Positions 34,656 to 43,800 of a DNA stretch of 64,000 nt are shown here, piece by piece. Location of the stretch: assembly GCF_000519125.1 (NCBI RefSeq), contig NZ_JAEX01000001.1, positions 372,001-436,000 on the forward strand, in the 5' to 3' direction. Positions within the stretch are counted from its first letter, which is position 1; each line of letters opens with the position of its first letter. A program made the translations under genes and the position numbers. Under the pieces are notes generated by a model, which was given only the letters and a program-made list of their open reading frames with translations, ran no database searches and was not told where the DNA came from. The stretch comes from Desulfocurvus vexinensis DSM 17965. Lineage in GTDB: Bacteria; Desulfobacterota; Desulfovibrionia; Desulfovibrionales; Desulfovibrionaceae.

Positions 34656-37600
34656 CTACCCGGCCTGCTCCCGGGGCGCCGGGTCCATGCGGCGCCGGGC
34701 GGCGTCGAGGTAGGTGTAGTAGACCGGCGTGAAGTACAGCGTGAGCACCTGGGAGATGAGCAGCCCGCCGACCACGGCCAGCCCCAGGGGCTGGCGCGCG
34801 TCGCCGCCCGCGCCGATGCCCAGGGCGATGGGCAGCGCGCCCATGAGCGCGGCCATGGTGGTCATCATGATCGGCCGGAAGCGGATCAGCGCGCCCTGGC
34901 GGATGGCCTCCAGGGGCGTCAGGCCCTGGTCGCGCTGGGCGGCGATGGCGAAGTCGATCATCATGATGGCGTTTTTCTTGACGATGCCCACGAGCATGAT
35001 GATGCCCACGAAGCCGTAGATGTCCAGGTCCCGCCCGAAGACGGCCAGGGTCAGCAGGGCGCCCGCGCCCGCCGAGGGCAGGCCCGAGAGGATGGTCAGC
35101 GGGTGGATGAAGCTCTCGTAGAGGATGCCCAGCACGATGTAGATGACCACGATGGACAGCAGCAGCAGCATCCACATTCCGGCCATGGAGTCCTGGAAGG
35201 CCTTGGCCGTGCCCTGGAAGCTGAAGTTGAACGAGGGCGGCAGGGTGTCCAGGGCCAGGGCCTCGATGGCCGCCACCGTGGGCCCCAGGGACTGGCCCGG
35301 GCCCAGGTTGAAGGACAGCGTCACCGAGGGCATCTGCTGGGTGTGCGACACCGACGAGGGCCCCGAGTCCAGGGACAGGTCGGCCACGGCGTCCAGGGGG
35401 ATGAGCGCGCCGCCGTCGGCGCGCACGCGCAGCATGCTCACGGCGTAGGGCGTGCGCTGGAAGTCCGGGGCCAGTTCCATGATGACCTTGTAGTCGTTGG
35501 TGGGCGCGTAGATGGTGGACACCTCGCGCGAGCCGTAGGCCATGGCCAGGGTGTTTTCGATCTGCCGCGGGCTGACCCCCAGGGCCGCCGCGCGGTCGCG
35601 GTCGATCTGCACGCGCAGCTGCGGGGTGTTGAGCTGCATGGTGCTGTCCACGTCCTGGATCTGGGGCATGGCCCGCATGCGCGCCAGGAACTGCGCCGCG
35701 TGGGCGTAGAGCTCCTCGGTGTCGGGGTTTTGCAGGGTGAACTGGTACAGCGCCTTGGTGGTGCGCCCGCCGATGCGCACCGGGGGCGTGTTGCGCGGCA
35801 CGGCGATGATGCCGGGGATGTCGGCCAGCTGGGGCCGCAGCCGGGCGACCACCTCGTCGGCGCTGGCGTCGCGCTCGTGCAGGGGCCGCAGCTTGCCCAT
35901 GACGCGCCCCGCGTTGGTGTTGCTGTTGGGCCCGCCCGAGCCGACCACGGACATGGTCGATTCCACCGCCGGGTCGGCGGCGACGATGGCGTCCACCTTG
36001 CGCTGGAGCTCGCGCATGACCTCGAAGGACGTGCCCTCGACGGCCTCGGTGGACACGTCCACGCGGCCCTGGTCCTCGCTGGGCAGAAAGCCCTTGGGCA
36101 CGGCCACGAACAGCCAGCCCGTGAACCCGAGGATGGCCAGGGACAGGGCCATGGCCAGGGCCCGGTGGCGCAGGGTCGCGTCCAGGGTCGCCTCGTAGCC
36201 CCGGCGCAGGGCCTCGAAGCCGTGCTCGATGGCCATGTACAGCGCGCCGTGCCGGGCGCGGGCGTGGTCGCGCAGGATGAGCCGGCAGAGCATGGGCGTA
36301 AGCGTCAGCGAGACCAGCCCGGAGATGAGAATGGCGCTGGAGATGGTCACCGCGAATTCGTTGAACAGCCGGCCCACGATGCCGCCCATGAACAGCACCG
36401 GGATGAACACCGCCGCCAGGGACACGGTCATGGACACGATGGTGAAGCTGATCTCGCGCGAGCCGTCGAGCACCGCGCGCAGGGTGGGCTTGCCCATCTC
36501 CTTGTGGCGCACGATGTTTTCCAGCATGACGATGGCGTCGTCCACCACGAAGCCCAGGGACAGGGTCAGGGCCATGAGCGAGATGTTGTTCAGGCTGAAC
36601 CCGGCCAGGTACATCACCGCGAAGGTGCCCACGATGGACAGCGGCAGGGCCAGGCTGGGGATGATCGTCGCCCGCAGGGTGCGCAGGAACAGGAAGATGA
36701 CCAGCACCACCAGCACGGCGGCCAGATACAGGGTGAACTCCACGTCGGCCACGGACTCGCGGATGGTCTGCGAGCGGTCGTACATGACCTCCAGGTCCAC
36801 CGCGGCCGGGATCTGCGAGCGGAACGAGGGCATGAGCCGCAGCACGTCGTCCACGATCTGCACCGTGTTGGACCCCGGCTGGCGCGAGATGGCCAGGATG
36901 ATGGCCGGGTCGCCGTCGAAGGTGTTGGCGCGGCGCTCGCTTTCCACGCCGTCCTCGACCACGGCCAGCTCGCCCAGGCGCACGGGCGAGCCGTCCATGT
37001 AGCTGACCACCAGGGGCCGGAAGGCCTCGGCGTCCATGAGCTGGCCCGAGGAGCGCACGGTGTATTCGCGCCCGGGGCCCGCCACCGTGCCCGTGGGCAG
37101 GTTCACGTTGGCGCGCTGCACGGCGGCCAGGACCTCGTCCAGCCCGATGCCGCGCGCGGCCACCAGCTCGGGGTCCACGCGGATGCGCACGGCGTACTTC
37201 TGCGAGCCGTAGACGTTGACCTGGGCCACGCCCGAAACCATGGAAATGCGCTGGGCCATGATGGTCTCGGCGTATTCCGTGACCTCGGACAGGCGCAGGG
37301 TCGGCGAGCTGACGGCGATCATCAGGATGGGCGAGGCCGCCGGGTTGACCTTGCGGAAGTACGGCGGGGTGTTCATGTCGTCGGGCAGGGCGCGCATGGC
37401 CGAGGAGATGGCCGCCTGCACGTCCAGCGCCGCGTCGTCGATGTTGCGCGAGAGCGCGAACTCCAGGGTGATGCGCGTGGAGCCCAGGGTGCTTTCGGAG
37501 GTGATGGACTCCAGCCCCGCGATGGCCGAGAACTCCTTTTCCAGCGGCGAGGCCACGGACGAGGCCATGGTCTCGGGGCTGGCGCCCGACAGCGAGGCCG

Positions 37601-37742
37601 AGACCTCGATGGTCGGAAAGTCCACGTTGGGCAGGTTGTTGATGGGCAAAAGCGTGTAGCTGAACAGGCCGAAGACCAGCAGCCCGAGCATGAGCAGCGT
37701 GGTCATCACCGGGCGTTCGACGAAGATGCGCGAGATGTTCAT
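34656..37742 (-). CDS. RND efflux pump inner-membrane transporter
   Basis: 1,028 residues, the normal size of HAE-1 RND pumps, with the duplicated TM1 / porter-loop / TM2-6 architecture. The N-terminus MNISRIFVERPVMTTLLMLG and LPNVDFPTIEVSASLSGASP place it near the MdtB/MdtC/MuxB group. TM4 carries the proton-relay Asp pair in LSLGFVVDDAIVMLENI. It exports drugs or bile-salt-like compounds by proton antiport together with an adaptor and an outer membrane channel. The adaptor gene is seven bases upstream; no TolC-type gene is in the window. Confidence 0.95.
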   Translation of the reverse strand: MNISRIFVERPVMTTLLMLGLLVFGLFSYTLLPINNLPNVDFPTIEVSASLSGASPETMASSVASPLEKEFSAIAGLESITSESTLGSTRITLEFALSRNIDDAALDVQAAISSAMRALPDDMNTPPYFRKVNPAASPILMIAVSSPTLRLSEVTEYAETIMAQRISMVSGVAQVNVYGSQKYAVRIRVDPELVAARGIGLDEVLAAVQRANVNLPTGTVAGPGREYTVRSSGQLMDAEAFRPLVVSYMDGSPVRLGELAVVEDGVESERRANTFDGDPAIILAISRQPGSNTVQIVDDVLRLMPSFRSQIPAAVDLEVMYDRSQTIRESVADVEFTLYLAAVLVVLVIFLFLRTLRATIIPSLALPLSIVGTFAVMYLAGFSLNNISLMALTLSLGFVVDDAIVMLENIVRHKEMGKPTLRAVLDGSREISFTIVSMTVSLAAVFIPVLFMGGIVGRLFNEFAVTISSAILISGLVSLTLTPMLCRLILRDHARARHGALYMAIEHGFEALRRGYEATLDATLRHRALAMALSLAILGFTGWLFVAVPKGFLPSEDQGRVDVSTEAVEGTSFEVMRELQRKVDAIVAADPAVESTMSVVGSGGPNSNTNAGRVMGKLRPLHERDASADEVVARLRPQLADIPGIIAVPRNTPPVRIGGRTTKALYQFTLQNPDTEELYAHAAQFLARMRAMPQIQDVDSTMQLNTPQLRVQIDRDRAAALGVSPRQIENTLAMAYGSREVSTIYAPTNDYKVIMELAPDFQRTPYAVSMLRVRADGGALIPLDAVADLSLDSGPSSVSHTQQMPSVTLSFNLGPGQSLGPTVAAIEALALDTLPPSFNFSFQGTAKAFQDSMAGMWMLLLLSIVVIYIVLGILYESFIHPLTILSGLPSAGAGALLTLAVFGRDLDIYGFVGIIMLVGIVKKNAIMMIDFAIAAQRDQGLTPLEAIRQGALIRFRPIMMTTMAALMGALPIALGIGAGGDARQPLGLAVVGGLLISQVLTLYFTPVYYTYLDAARRRMDPAPREQAG

Positions 37743-37749
37743 GGCGGCC

Positions 37750-38916
37750 TCAGCTCTGGCCTGCGGGGGCGGGGCTCACGGGCGTGCCGGGCTTGAGGCG
37801 GATCTGGCCCTGGGTGACCACCGTCTCGCCCGGGGCCACGCCCGAGGTGACGACGGTCTCGCCGTCGAGCACGGGGCCCAGCTCCACCGGGCGCAGCTGG
37901 GCGACGCCGTCCGCGACCACGTAGCAGTACGGCCCGTCGATGCCCACGCTCACCGCCGCCGAGGGCACCACCACCGCCTGGGGCAGCACGCCCAGCACCA
38001 GGGTCGTGCGCGTGAACTGCCCGGGCCACAGGCGCCCGGCGGGGTTGGCGAACACTGCGCGCAGGCCGATGGTGCCCGTGGCCTTGTCCACGGCGTTGTC
38101 CATGGCCGCCAGGGTTCCGGCCTCGGCGGGGCCGGGGTCGCCCGTGGGCGCGGCCAGCACCTGCGCCTGGCCCTGGAGCAGGCGCTGGCGCACGGCGGGC
38201 AGATGCTGCTCGGGCACGGCGAAGTCCACGGCGATGGGCGAGACCTGGTTGATGAGCAGCAGCGTGCCCTTGTCGGCCTCGACCACCGTGCCGCGCTGCA
38301 CGAGAACCTTGCCCGCCTGCCCGGAGATGGGCGCGCGCACGTCGGTGTATTCCAGCTCCAGTTCGATGCGCTCGATGGCCGCGCGGTTCATTTCCACCGT
38401 GGCGGACAGGCTGTCCTCCTCGGTGCGGGCGCGCTCGAACTGCTCCTGGCTCACGGCAGCCTGGGTCACCAGGTCCTGCTGGCGCTGCATGTCGCGCCGG
38501 GCCTGCTCCAGGGCGGCCAGGTCGCGGGCCAGCTGGGCCCGGGCCTCGCGCAGCCGGGCCTGCACCGGGCGCGGGTCGATCTGGAACAGGGGCTGGCCTT
38601 CGGCCACCAGCTGCCCGTCGGCCACGTGCTGGGCCACGATCATCCCGCCCGTGCGCGGCGTGACGGCCACCGAGGCCAGGGACTGCACCGTGCCCACGGC
38701 GCGCAGCTCCAGGGGCACGTCCCGGGCCTGGGCCTGGGCCACGGCGACGGTCACGGGCCGGGGGGCGCCGCCCTGGGCCGGGGCGCCGTCCTTGCAGCCT
38801 GCGGCCAGGGCGGCCAGGGCCAGGGCCAGCAGCGCGGGCAGGACGAGGGCAGGAAGCGGGACAAGGGCCGGACGTGCGGCCCGTCGGGGCCGGGAGCTGG
38901 GCGTGGGGCTGTGCAT
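37750..38916 (-). CDS. RND efflux periplasmic adaptor lipoprotein
   Basis: 388 residues, membrane-fusion protein family. A hydrophobic signal (about 17-38) ends in LAALAAGC, a lipobox, so the mature protein is probably a lipoprotein. Then come the barrel-lipoyl-hairpin motifs: VPLELRAVGTVQS, HVADGQLVAEGQPLFQIDP, an Ala/Arg-rich coiled coil, VRAPISGQAGKVLVQRGTVV and LWPGQFTRTTLVLG. The start is placed at the ATG on 38914-38916 (GAGGA upstream); an earlier GTG at 38988 lacks a ribosome site and overlaps the promoter. Shares an operon with the pump. Confidence 0.92.
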   Translation of the reverse strand: MHSPTPSSRPRRAARPALVPLPALVLPALLALALAALAAGCKDGAPAQGGAPRPVTVAVAQAQARDVPLELRAVGTVQSLASVAVTPRTGGMIVAQHVADGQLVAEGQPLFQIDPRPVQARLREARAQLARDLAALEQARRDMQRQQDLVTQAAVSQEQFERARTEEDSLSATVEMNRAAIERIELELEYTDVRAPISGQAGKVLVQRGTVVEADKGTLLLINQVSPIAVDFAVPEQHLPAVRQRLLQGQAQVLAAPTGDPGPAEAGTLAAMDNAVDKATGTIGLRAVFANPAGRLWPGQFTRTTLVLGVLPQAVVVPSAAVSVGIDGPYCYVVADGVAQLRPVELGPVLDGETVVTSGVAPGETVVTQGQIRLKPGTPVSPAPAGQS

Positions 38917-38968
38917 CGGTGTGGAAATCCTCGTGGGCTGGTCCGTGCGGGCCGTGGCGTGGATGGAT

Positions 38969-39008
38969 TGTGCAGACAGACTATGCACAGGCGCCGAGAG
39001 GGCGTCAA
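38969..39008 (-). promoter_or_regulatory. Promoter of the efflux operon with overlapping palindrome
   Basis: Minus-strand TTGACG (39003-39008)-N17-CATAGT (38980-38985). The -10 sits inside a perfect interrupted palindrome TGTGCA-N9-TGCACA (38969-38989), a likely repressor site of the kind used by TetR/MarR regulators of efflux pumps. No regulator gene is adjacent. Confidence 0.6.
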
Positions 39009-39143
39009 ATGGATTGGAATGGTGGGAAAAGGCGGTTTCCGGTCAGCGCCGGGAAGTTTTGACGAATCGCGGCAGGGCAACCCGTCCCGGTTTCCCGGGC
39101 ACAGGAAAGCGGGCCACGGCCCCGGCCGCGACCCGCGCAAATC

Positions 39144-39220
39144 TGGTCGGGGCGAGAGGATTTGAACCTCCGGCATTCAGCTCCCAAAGCTGACGCGCTA
39201 CCAGGCTGCGCCACGCCCCG
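39144..39220 (-). tRNA. tRNA-Pro (anticodon TGG)
   Basis: A 77-base cloverleaf on the minus strand. Acceptor stem CGGGGCG/CGCCCCG, discriminator A and encoded CCA (39144-39146). D arm GCGC-AGCCTGGTA-GCGC, anticodon loop TTTGGGA giving TGG, T loop TTCAAAT. TGG reads CCA and, through wobble modification, other Pro codons. Isolated, not part of a tRNA cluster. Confidence 0.95.
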
Positions 39221-39382
39221 ACGGGAGAGGGTGTCGTACCGGAAAGGGGGCGCCAAGGCAAGACGCGGGGCGGCGGCTGGCGCCGTGCGGTGCTGCGGCG
39301 CGGCGGCGGCCCTGGCGCGCTCCGGGGGCGCCCGGGGCGGGGCACGGGCGTTGCGGGCGCGCGGCCCGGGCTCGCCCGTCCG

Positions 39383-40405
39383 CTACCAGACCCCGGCCAC
39401 GGGCAGGCCGCATTCGGGGCAGTGGCCGCGCGCCGGGCCGTGGGAGAGCACGTTGTCCTGCACCGCAAAGCCCGCGCGGCGCAGCAGCACGGCGCCGCAG
39501 CCCGGGCAGCGGGTGGACTCGGCGTCGTGGCCGGGCACGTTGCCGGGGTAGACGAAGCGCAGCCCGGCCTCGTGGCCCAGGCGCCAGGCGCGCTCCAGGG
39601 TGGCCAGCGGCGTGGCGGGCACCCCGCGCAGGCGGTGGTCCGGGTGGAAGCGCGACACGTGCCAGGGCACGTCGGGCCCCAGCTCCGTGGCGATGAACCC
39701 GGCCATGGCCGCCAGCTCGGCATCGGAGTCGTTGAGCCCGGGGATGACCAGGGTGGTCACCTCCAGCCACCAGCCCAGGGCCTTGATGCGGCGCAGGGTG
39801 TCCAGCACCGGGGCCAGGCGTGCGCCGCAGATTTCGCGGTAGAACTCCTCGGAGAAGGCCTTGAGGTCGATGTTGGCGGCCTGGACCAGCGGGCCCAGGG
39901 CCTCCAGGCACTCCGGGCTCATGAAGCCGTTGGAGACCAGGATGTTGTCCAGCCCCTGGGCCCGGGTCAGCTCCGCCGTGGCCTGGACCAGCTCGAAGAA
40001 CACCGTGGGCTCGGAATAGGTATAGGACAGGCTGGCGCAGCCGTGGTCGCGCGCGGCGCGCACCAGGGCGGCGGGGTCGGCGGGTCGGCCCTGCACGGGC
40101 TCGCCCGCGCGCGGCGGCTGGGAGAGGGAAAAATTCTGGCAGAAGGTGCAACTCATGGTGCAGCCCATGGTCGCCAGGCTGAGGGTCGTGGTGCCGGGGC
40201 GGAAGTGGAACAGGGGCTTTTTCTCCACCGGGTCCACGGCCAGGGCCGCCACGCGGTCGGCCACCAGGGTGAACAGCGCGCCGCCGTCGTTGACGCGCAC
40301 GCCGCACTGGCCCCGCCCGCCGTCGGCCAGCACGCAGTAATGGCTGCACAGGCGGCACTGGACCTTGCCGCCCGCCAGGGGCTTCCAGAGCTTGGCCGGG
40401 TGCAT
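39383..40405 (-). CDS. AmmeMemoRadiSam-type radical SAM enzyme
   Basis: 340 residues. The radical SAM cluster site CTMSCTFC (Cys82, Cys86, Cys89) follows an N-terminal Cys-rich segment (CRLCSHYC at 17-24, Cys34) typical of the PFL-activase-like AmmeMemoRadiSam family. The C-terminus adds two zinc-ribbon pairs (RCPGCG and HCPECG). The usual partners, AMMECR1 and Memo domains, are not in the window. Start 40405 follows GGGAGGAG. Function of the family is unresolved; it is not a proven pyruvate formate-lyase activase. Confidence 0.88.
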   Translation of the reverse strand: MHPAKLWKPLAGGKVQCRLCSHYCVLADGGRGQCGVRVNDGGALFTLVADRVAALAVDPVEKKPLFHFRPGTTTLSLATMGCTMSCTFCQNFSLSQPPRAGEPVQGRPADPAALVRAARDHGCASLSYTYSEPTVFFELVQATAELTRAQGLDNILVSNGFMSPECLEALGPLVQAANIDLKAFSEEFYREICGARLAPVLDTLRRIKALGWWLEVTTLVIPGLNDSDAELAAMAGFIATELGPDVPWHVSRFHPDHRLRGVPATPLATLERAWRLGHEAGLRFVYPGNVPGHDAESTRCPGCGAVLLRRAGFAVQDNVLSHGPARGHCPECGLPVAGVW

Positions 40406-40431
40406 GTCTCCTCCCTGGGCCCGGGCCGGGG

Positions 40432-40725
40432 TCACTTTTTCCTGGGCGGCCAGCGCACCTCGGGGCGGACCTCCACGGGGGGCACCTGGTACTCGGGCTG
40501 CTCGGGCCGGGGCGCGGGGCCCACGCGCATGACGTTGTTCCCGGTTTCCGGGTCGCGGCCGATCTGGATGTTTTCGCCGCCGGTGCCGAAAGATTTGGGC
40601 GGCCTGTCCGGGGCCGTGGCGTTGCCCGCCTGGGCCTGGGCCGGGGCCAGGGCCAGCCCCAGGGCCAGGGCCGCCGCCAGGGCCCGCAAGCGCCCGCCGG
40701 AGGGGAATAAGCCGTGATTGTTCAT
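40432..40725 (-). CDS. Small secreted protein of unknown function
   Basis: 97 residues with a clear signal peptide: residues 1-14 polar/basic, 15-30 hydrophobic (ALAAALALGLALAPAQA), and cleavage likely after AQA. The mature part is about 65 residues, rich in Pro, Gly, Glu and Arg, with no Cys, and ends WPPRKK. GGGAG lies eight bases before the ATG. It is 26 bases upstream of the radical SAM gene on the same strand, so the two may be cotranscribed. Not recognised. Confidence 0.75.
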   Translation of the reverse strand: MNNHGLFPSGGRLRALAAALALGLALAPAQAQAGNATAPDRPPKSFGTGGENIQIGRDPETGNNVMRVGPAPRPEQPEYQVPPVEVRPEVRWPPRKK

Positions 40726-40738
40726 GAAAAATACTCCC

Positions 40739-40767
40739 TTGAAGAACGGGCCCGAAACCCTTATAAC
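40739..40767 (+). promoter_or_regulatory. Sigma-70-type promoter of purM
   Basis: TTGAAG-N17-TATAAC, with a predicted start near 40774 and a 45-base leader. It faces the divergent secreted-protein gene. Confidence 0.7.
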
Positions 40768-40818
40768 CCACCCCTCGACGACCCGTTGACCGGATTTCCT
40801 ATGCAAGGAGCGTTCCCC

Positions 40819-41880
40819 ATGACCGACAGGAGCAAGGCCTACACCGAAGCCGGGGTGGACATCGGCGCGGGCAACGCCTTCGTCTCGCGCATCAAGAGCA
40901 TGGTCGCCTCGACCTTCACCGGCGGTGTGATCACCGACATCGGCGGGTTCGGCGGCCTGTTCAAGCTCGACACCTCGGCCATGGAGGAGCCCGTGCTGGT
41001 GGCGTCCACCGACGGCGTGGGCACCAAGCTCAAGCTGGCCTTCGAGTATGATGTCCACGACACCATCGGTATCGACCTGGTGGCCATGAGTGTCAACGAT
41101 ATTCTGGTCCAGGGCGCCAAGCCGTTGTTCTTCCTTGATTATTTTGCAACGGGCAAGCTGGACGTGGAGCGCGCGGCCAAGGTGCTCGAAGGCGTGGTCG
41201 AGGGCTGCAAGCAGGCCGAATGCGCGCTTTTGGGCGGCGAAACCGCCGAGATGCCCGACTTCTACGCCCCTGGCGAATACGACCTGTCCGGTTTTTGCGT
41301 CGGCGTGGTGGACAACGCGCGCATCGTGGACGGCTCGGCGGTGCGCCCGGGCGACAAGCTGGTGGGCCTGGCCTCCTCGGGGGTCCACTCCAACGGCTAC
41401 TCCCTGGTGCGCAAGCTGGCCGCCGCCGCCGGGCTCAAGGGCTCGGACACCTTCCCCGGCCAGGAGGCCACCGTGGCCGAGACGCTGCTGGCACCGACCA
41501 AGATCTACGTCGCCACCGTGCGCGCGCTGATGCGCGAGATCGAGGTGCGCGGCATGTGCCACGTCACGGGCGGCGGGTTCTACGACAACATCCCGCGCGT
41601 GCTGCCCCGGGGCGTGGCGGCGCATATCGACTTCGGCTCGTGGGGCATGCCCCCGGTCTTCCCCTGGCTGCGCGAGGCCGGGAACATGACCTGGCCGGAG
41701 ATGCTCCAGATCTTCAACTGCGGCATCGGCTACATCCTCATCGTACCCGAGGACGCGGCCCTGGACGTGGTCTCCCGCGCCGAGGGCATGCAGGAGCGGG
41801 CCTGGGTCATCGGCACGGTGGAGCGCATGACCAAGGACGACACCGAGCAGGTGGTGGTCCACTTCCCCGAAACCTGCTAG
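40819..41880 (+). CDS. purM: Phosphoribosylformylglycinamidine cyclo-ligase (AIR synthase)
   Basis: Fifth step of purine synthesis, ATP-dependent closure of the imidazole ring. The 353-residue protein has GVDIGAGNAFVSRIK, the signature STDGVGTKLKLA near residue 60, VNDILVQGAKPLFFLDYFA and ALLGGETAEMPDFY. Start 40819 (MTDRSK) lies eight bases after AAGGAG; an ATG 18 bases earlier has no site. Alone, not in a pur operon, with its own promoter and terminator. Confidence 0.97.
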   Translation: MTDRSKAYTEAGVDIGAGNAFVSRIKSMVASTFTGGVITDIGGFGGLFKLDTSAMEEPVLVASTDGVGTKLKLAFEYDVHDTIGIDLVAMSVNDILVQGAKPLFFLDYFATGKLDVERAAKVLEGVVEGCKQAECALLGGETAEMPDFYAPGEYDLSGFCVGVVDNARIVDGSAVRPGDKLVGLASSGVHSNGYSLVRKLAAAAGLKGSDTFPGQEATVAETLLAPTKIYVATVRALMREIEVRGMCHVTGGGFYDNIPRVLPRGVAAHIDFGSWGMPPVFPWLREAGNMTWPEMLQIFNCGIGYILIVPEDAALDVVSRAEGMQERAWVIGTVERMTKDDTEQVVVHFPETC

Positions 41881-41908
41881 CGCGCCGGGCGCTGCCCCGC
41901 GCACGCGC

Positions 41909-41945
41909 GAAAAGCCCCGGGAGGTCCGCCTCCCGGGGCTTTTTC
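41909..41945. terminator. Bidirectional terminator between purM and the radical SAM gene
   Basis: Perfect stem AAAAGCCCCGGGAGG/CCTCCCGGGGCTTTT with a four-base loop. The A and T runs serve both converging genes. Confidence 0.92.
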
Positions 41946-41984
41946 GCGCCGTCTCCGTGCGCCACCGGGCGCGCCGGGGGGGCT

Positions 41985-43286
41985 TCAGGGCGCTTCGGGC
42001 CCCTGGGGCGCTTTCCGGTCGCCCAGGTACGGGTTGAAGTAGCCAAACCCCAGGTCCGGGCAGGTCTTTTTCAGGCGCTTCTTGAAGTTGGCCAGGCCCA
42101 TGCTCGGGCCGCTGACGAAGGGCGCGGCCAGCTCCAGGTACAGCTCGGGGTCGAGGTTCAGGTTGCGCAGCTGCACGAAGTCCACGCGCAGCTCCTGGCA
42201 CCAGGCCGCCAGGCGGTCCAGCTCGGCCTCGGTGTCGGTGACGCCGGGGAAGAACAGCAGGTTCAGGGACACGAACAGCCCGTGGACCTTGGCCTGCTCC
42301 ACGGTCTGGCGCACGGCCTCCAGCCCGGCGTAGCCCTGGGGCCGGTAGTAGGCGGCGTAGAGCCCGGGGTCGGCGCTGTTCATGGACACGCGGATGGAGT
42401 CCACCCCCGCGCGGGCCAGGGGCTCCATGGCCTCGGGCAGGCTGGCGTTGGTGTTCACGTTTACCGTGCCGCGCCCGCCGCCTGCGCGGAAGCGGGCCAC
42501 GGCCTCGGCGATGGTCCGGGCCTCGGTCAGCGGCTCGCCCTCGCAGCCCTGGCCGAAGGAGTACACCGGGCAGCGGCGTTCGCGCCGGGCGTGCTCGGCC
42601 ATGACTTCGACGACCTCCGCCGGGCTGGGCCGGAACGCGATGCGGCCCTGGGGCGCGGGGAAGCCCGAGTCCTCGGGCTGGTGGGAGATGCAGCCCAGGC
42701 AGCGGGCGTTGCAGGCCTGGGCCGTGGGCAGCGGGGCCTCGAAGCGGCCCAGGGCCAGGTTCTTGGCCGCCGGGCAGCAGTAGGTCAGGGCGCAGCGGCC
42801 CAGGTGGGCCACCAGCCTGTTTTTCGGGAATTTGACCAGCAGGTTGCGCGCGCCCTGGGCGATGCGCTCCTGGGGGATGCCGCTGAACACCTGGCGGCGG
42901 TCCTCGTCCACCTTCTTGGCGCAGACCCAGAAGCGGCCCTCGGCGAAGCCCACGGCGGCGTAGGCCATGAGCGGCAGGCGCGGGGCGCCTGCGTCGGTGG
43001 CGTAGGCGGCGACGCCCGTCACCGTGTGCGCCGGGCAGACGAAGGCGGCCACGGCGTTTTCCTCCAGGGCCAGGGCCTGCCCGGTCTCGGGGTCCATGCC
43101 CACGGCGCGGCGCCCGGGCAGCAGGAACACGTCGCTGCCCTCGGGCAGGGGGGTCAGGTCCTGGGGCCGGGGCAGGGCCAGCTCGTCGCCCCGGCGGCAG
43201 AGCAGCAGCAGGTCCGGGTCGTCGTAGATGGTGCCCTTCGCGTCGGCAAACAGCAGCCGGGGCTGGACTTTGGTGCCGGTGGACAT
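41985..43286 (-). CDS. Radical SAM protein of unknown substrate
   Basis: 433 residues. The radical SAM site CNARCLGC lies near residue 190, after an unusually long N-terminal domain (1-180) of beta-rich character with no known motif. Two or three additional Cys around 165-172 (RCALTYCCP) may hold a second cluster. Downstream the barrel has VNVNTNASLPEAM and SIRVSMNSADPGLYAAYYRP, resembling oligopeptide/queuine-type radical SAM folds. Start 43286 follows GGAGGAG. It is minus strand, downstream of rpsI but separated by a terminator. Confidence 0.85.
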   Translation of the reverse strand: MSTGTKVQPRLLFADAKGTIYDDPDLLLLCRRGDELALPRPQDLTPLPEGSDVFLLPGRRAVGMDPETGQALALEENAVAAFVCPAHTVTGVAAYATDAGAPRLPLMAYAAVGFAEGRFWVCAKKVDEDRRQVFSGIPQERIAQGARNLLVKFPKNRLVAHLGRCALTYCCPAAKNLALGRFEAPLPTAQACNARCLGCISHQPEDSGFPAPQGRIAFRPSPAEVVEVMAEHARRERRCPVYSFGQGCEGEPLTEARTIAEAVARFRAGGGRGTVNVNTNASLPEAMEPLARAGVDSIRVSMNSADPGLYAAYYRPQGYAGLEAVRQTVEQAKVHGLFVSLNLLFFPGVTDTEAELDRLAAWCQELRVDFVQLRNLNLDPELYLELAAPFVSGPSMGLANFKKRLKKTCPDLGFGYFNPYLGDRKAPQGPEAP

Positions 43287-43320
43287 GGCTCCTCCGTGCG
43301 GCGGTGAAGGCGCGGGGCCC

Positions 43321-43357
43321 AAAGCAAAGGGCGGGCCTGCAAAGCGCAAGCCCGCCC
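43321..43357 (-). terminator. Terminator after rplM-rpsI
   Basis: Stem GGGCGGGC/GCCCGCCC (43329-43336 with 43350-43357), followed on the minus strand by TTTGCTTTG. Confidence 0.7.
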
Positions 43358-43383
43358 GGAAGAGCACCGCGTGAGGACCGGTT

Positions 43384-43776
43384 CTAGCGCTTGGAGTACT
43401 GGAACCTGGCGCGGGCGCCGCGCTGGCCGTACTTCTTGCGCTCCTTCTTGCGGGCGTCGCGCGTGACCAGCCCGGCACGCTTCAGGGAGGGGCGCAGGCC
43501 GCCGTCGAACTCCATGAGGGCGCGGGTGATGCCGTGGCGCACGGCCTGGGCCTGGCCGGCGATGCCGCCGCCGTCCACGTTGATCTTGATGTCGAACTTG
43601 CCCATGGTCTTGGTCAGGTTCAGGGGCTGGCGGATGATCATCTGCAGGGTGGCCCGGGGGAAATACTCCTCGTAGGGCCGACCGTTGACGATGATGCGGC
43701 CCGTGCCGCCCTGGTAGATACGGGTCCGGGCCACGGAGGTCTTCCGCTTGCCGGTGCCGTAGAAGAATTCGCTCAT
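43384..43776 (-). CDS. rpsI: Small-subunit ribosomal protein S9
   Basis: 130 residues, identical in length to E. coli S9. It has [16 protein letters not shown] at the N-terminus, the [23 protein letters not shown] core and the invariant basic tail ending RFQYSKR that reaches the P-site tRNA. It follows rplM by 24 bases with an AAGGAG ribosome site. Confidence 0.98.
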   Translation of the reverse strand: MSEFFYGTGKRKTSVARTRIYQGGTGRIIVNGRPYEEYFPRATLQMIIRQPLNLTKTMGKFDIKINVDGGGIAGQAQAVRHGITRALMEFDGGLRPSLKRAGLVTRDARKKERKKYGQRGARARFQYSKR

Positions 43777-43800
43777 TGTCTCACTCCTTCGCGGTGCGTG

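Noticed and set aside
33177-37796. A 1,539-codon plus-strand open frame opposite the HD-GYP and RND genes
   Set aside because: Antisense shadow of two clear genes, with His/Gly/Gln-rich low-complexity translation typical of third-position GC bias.
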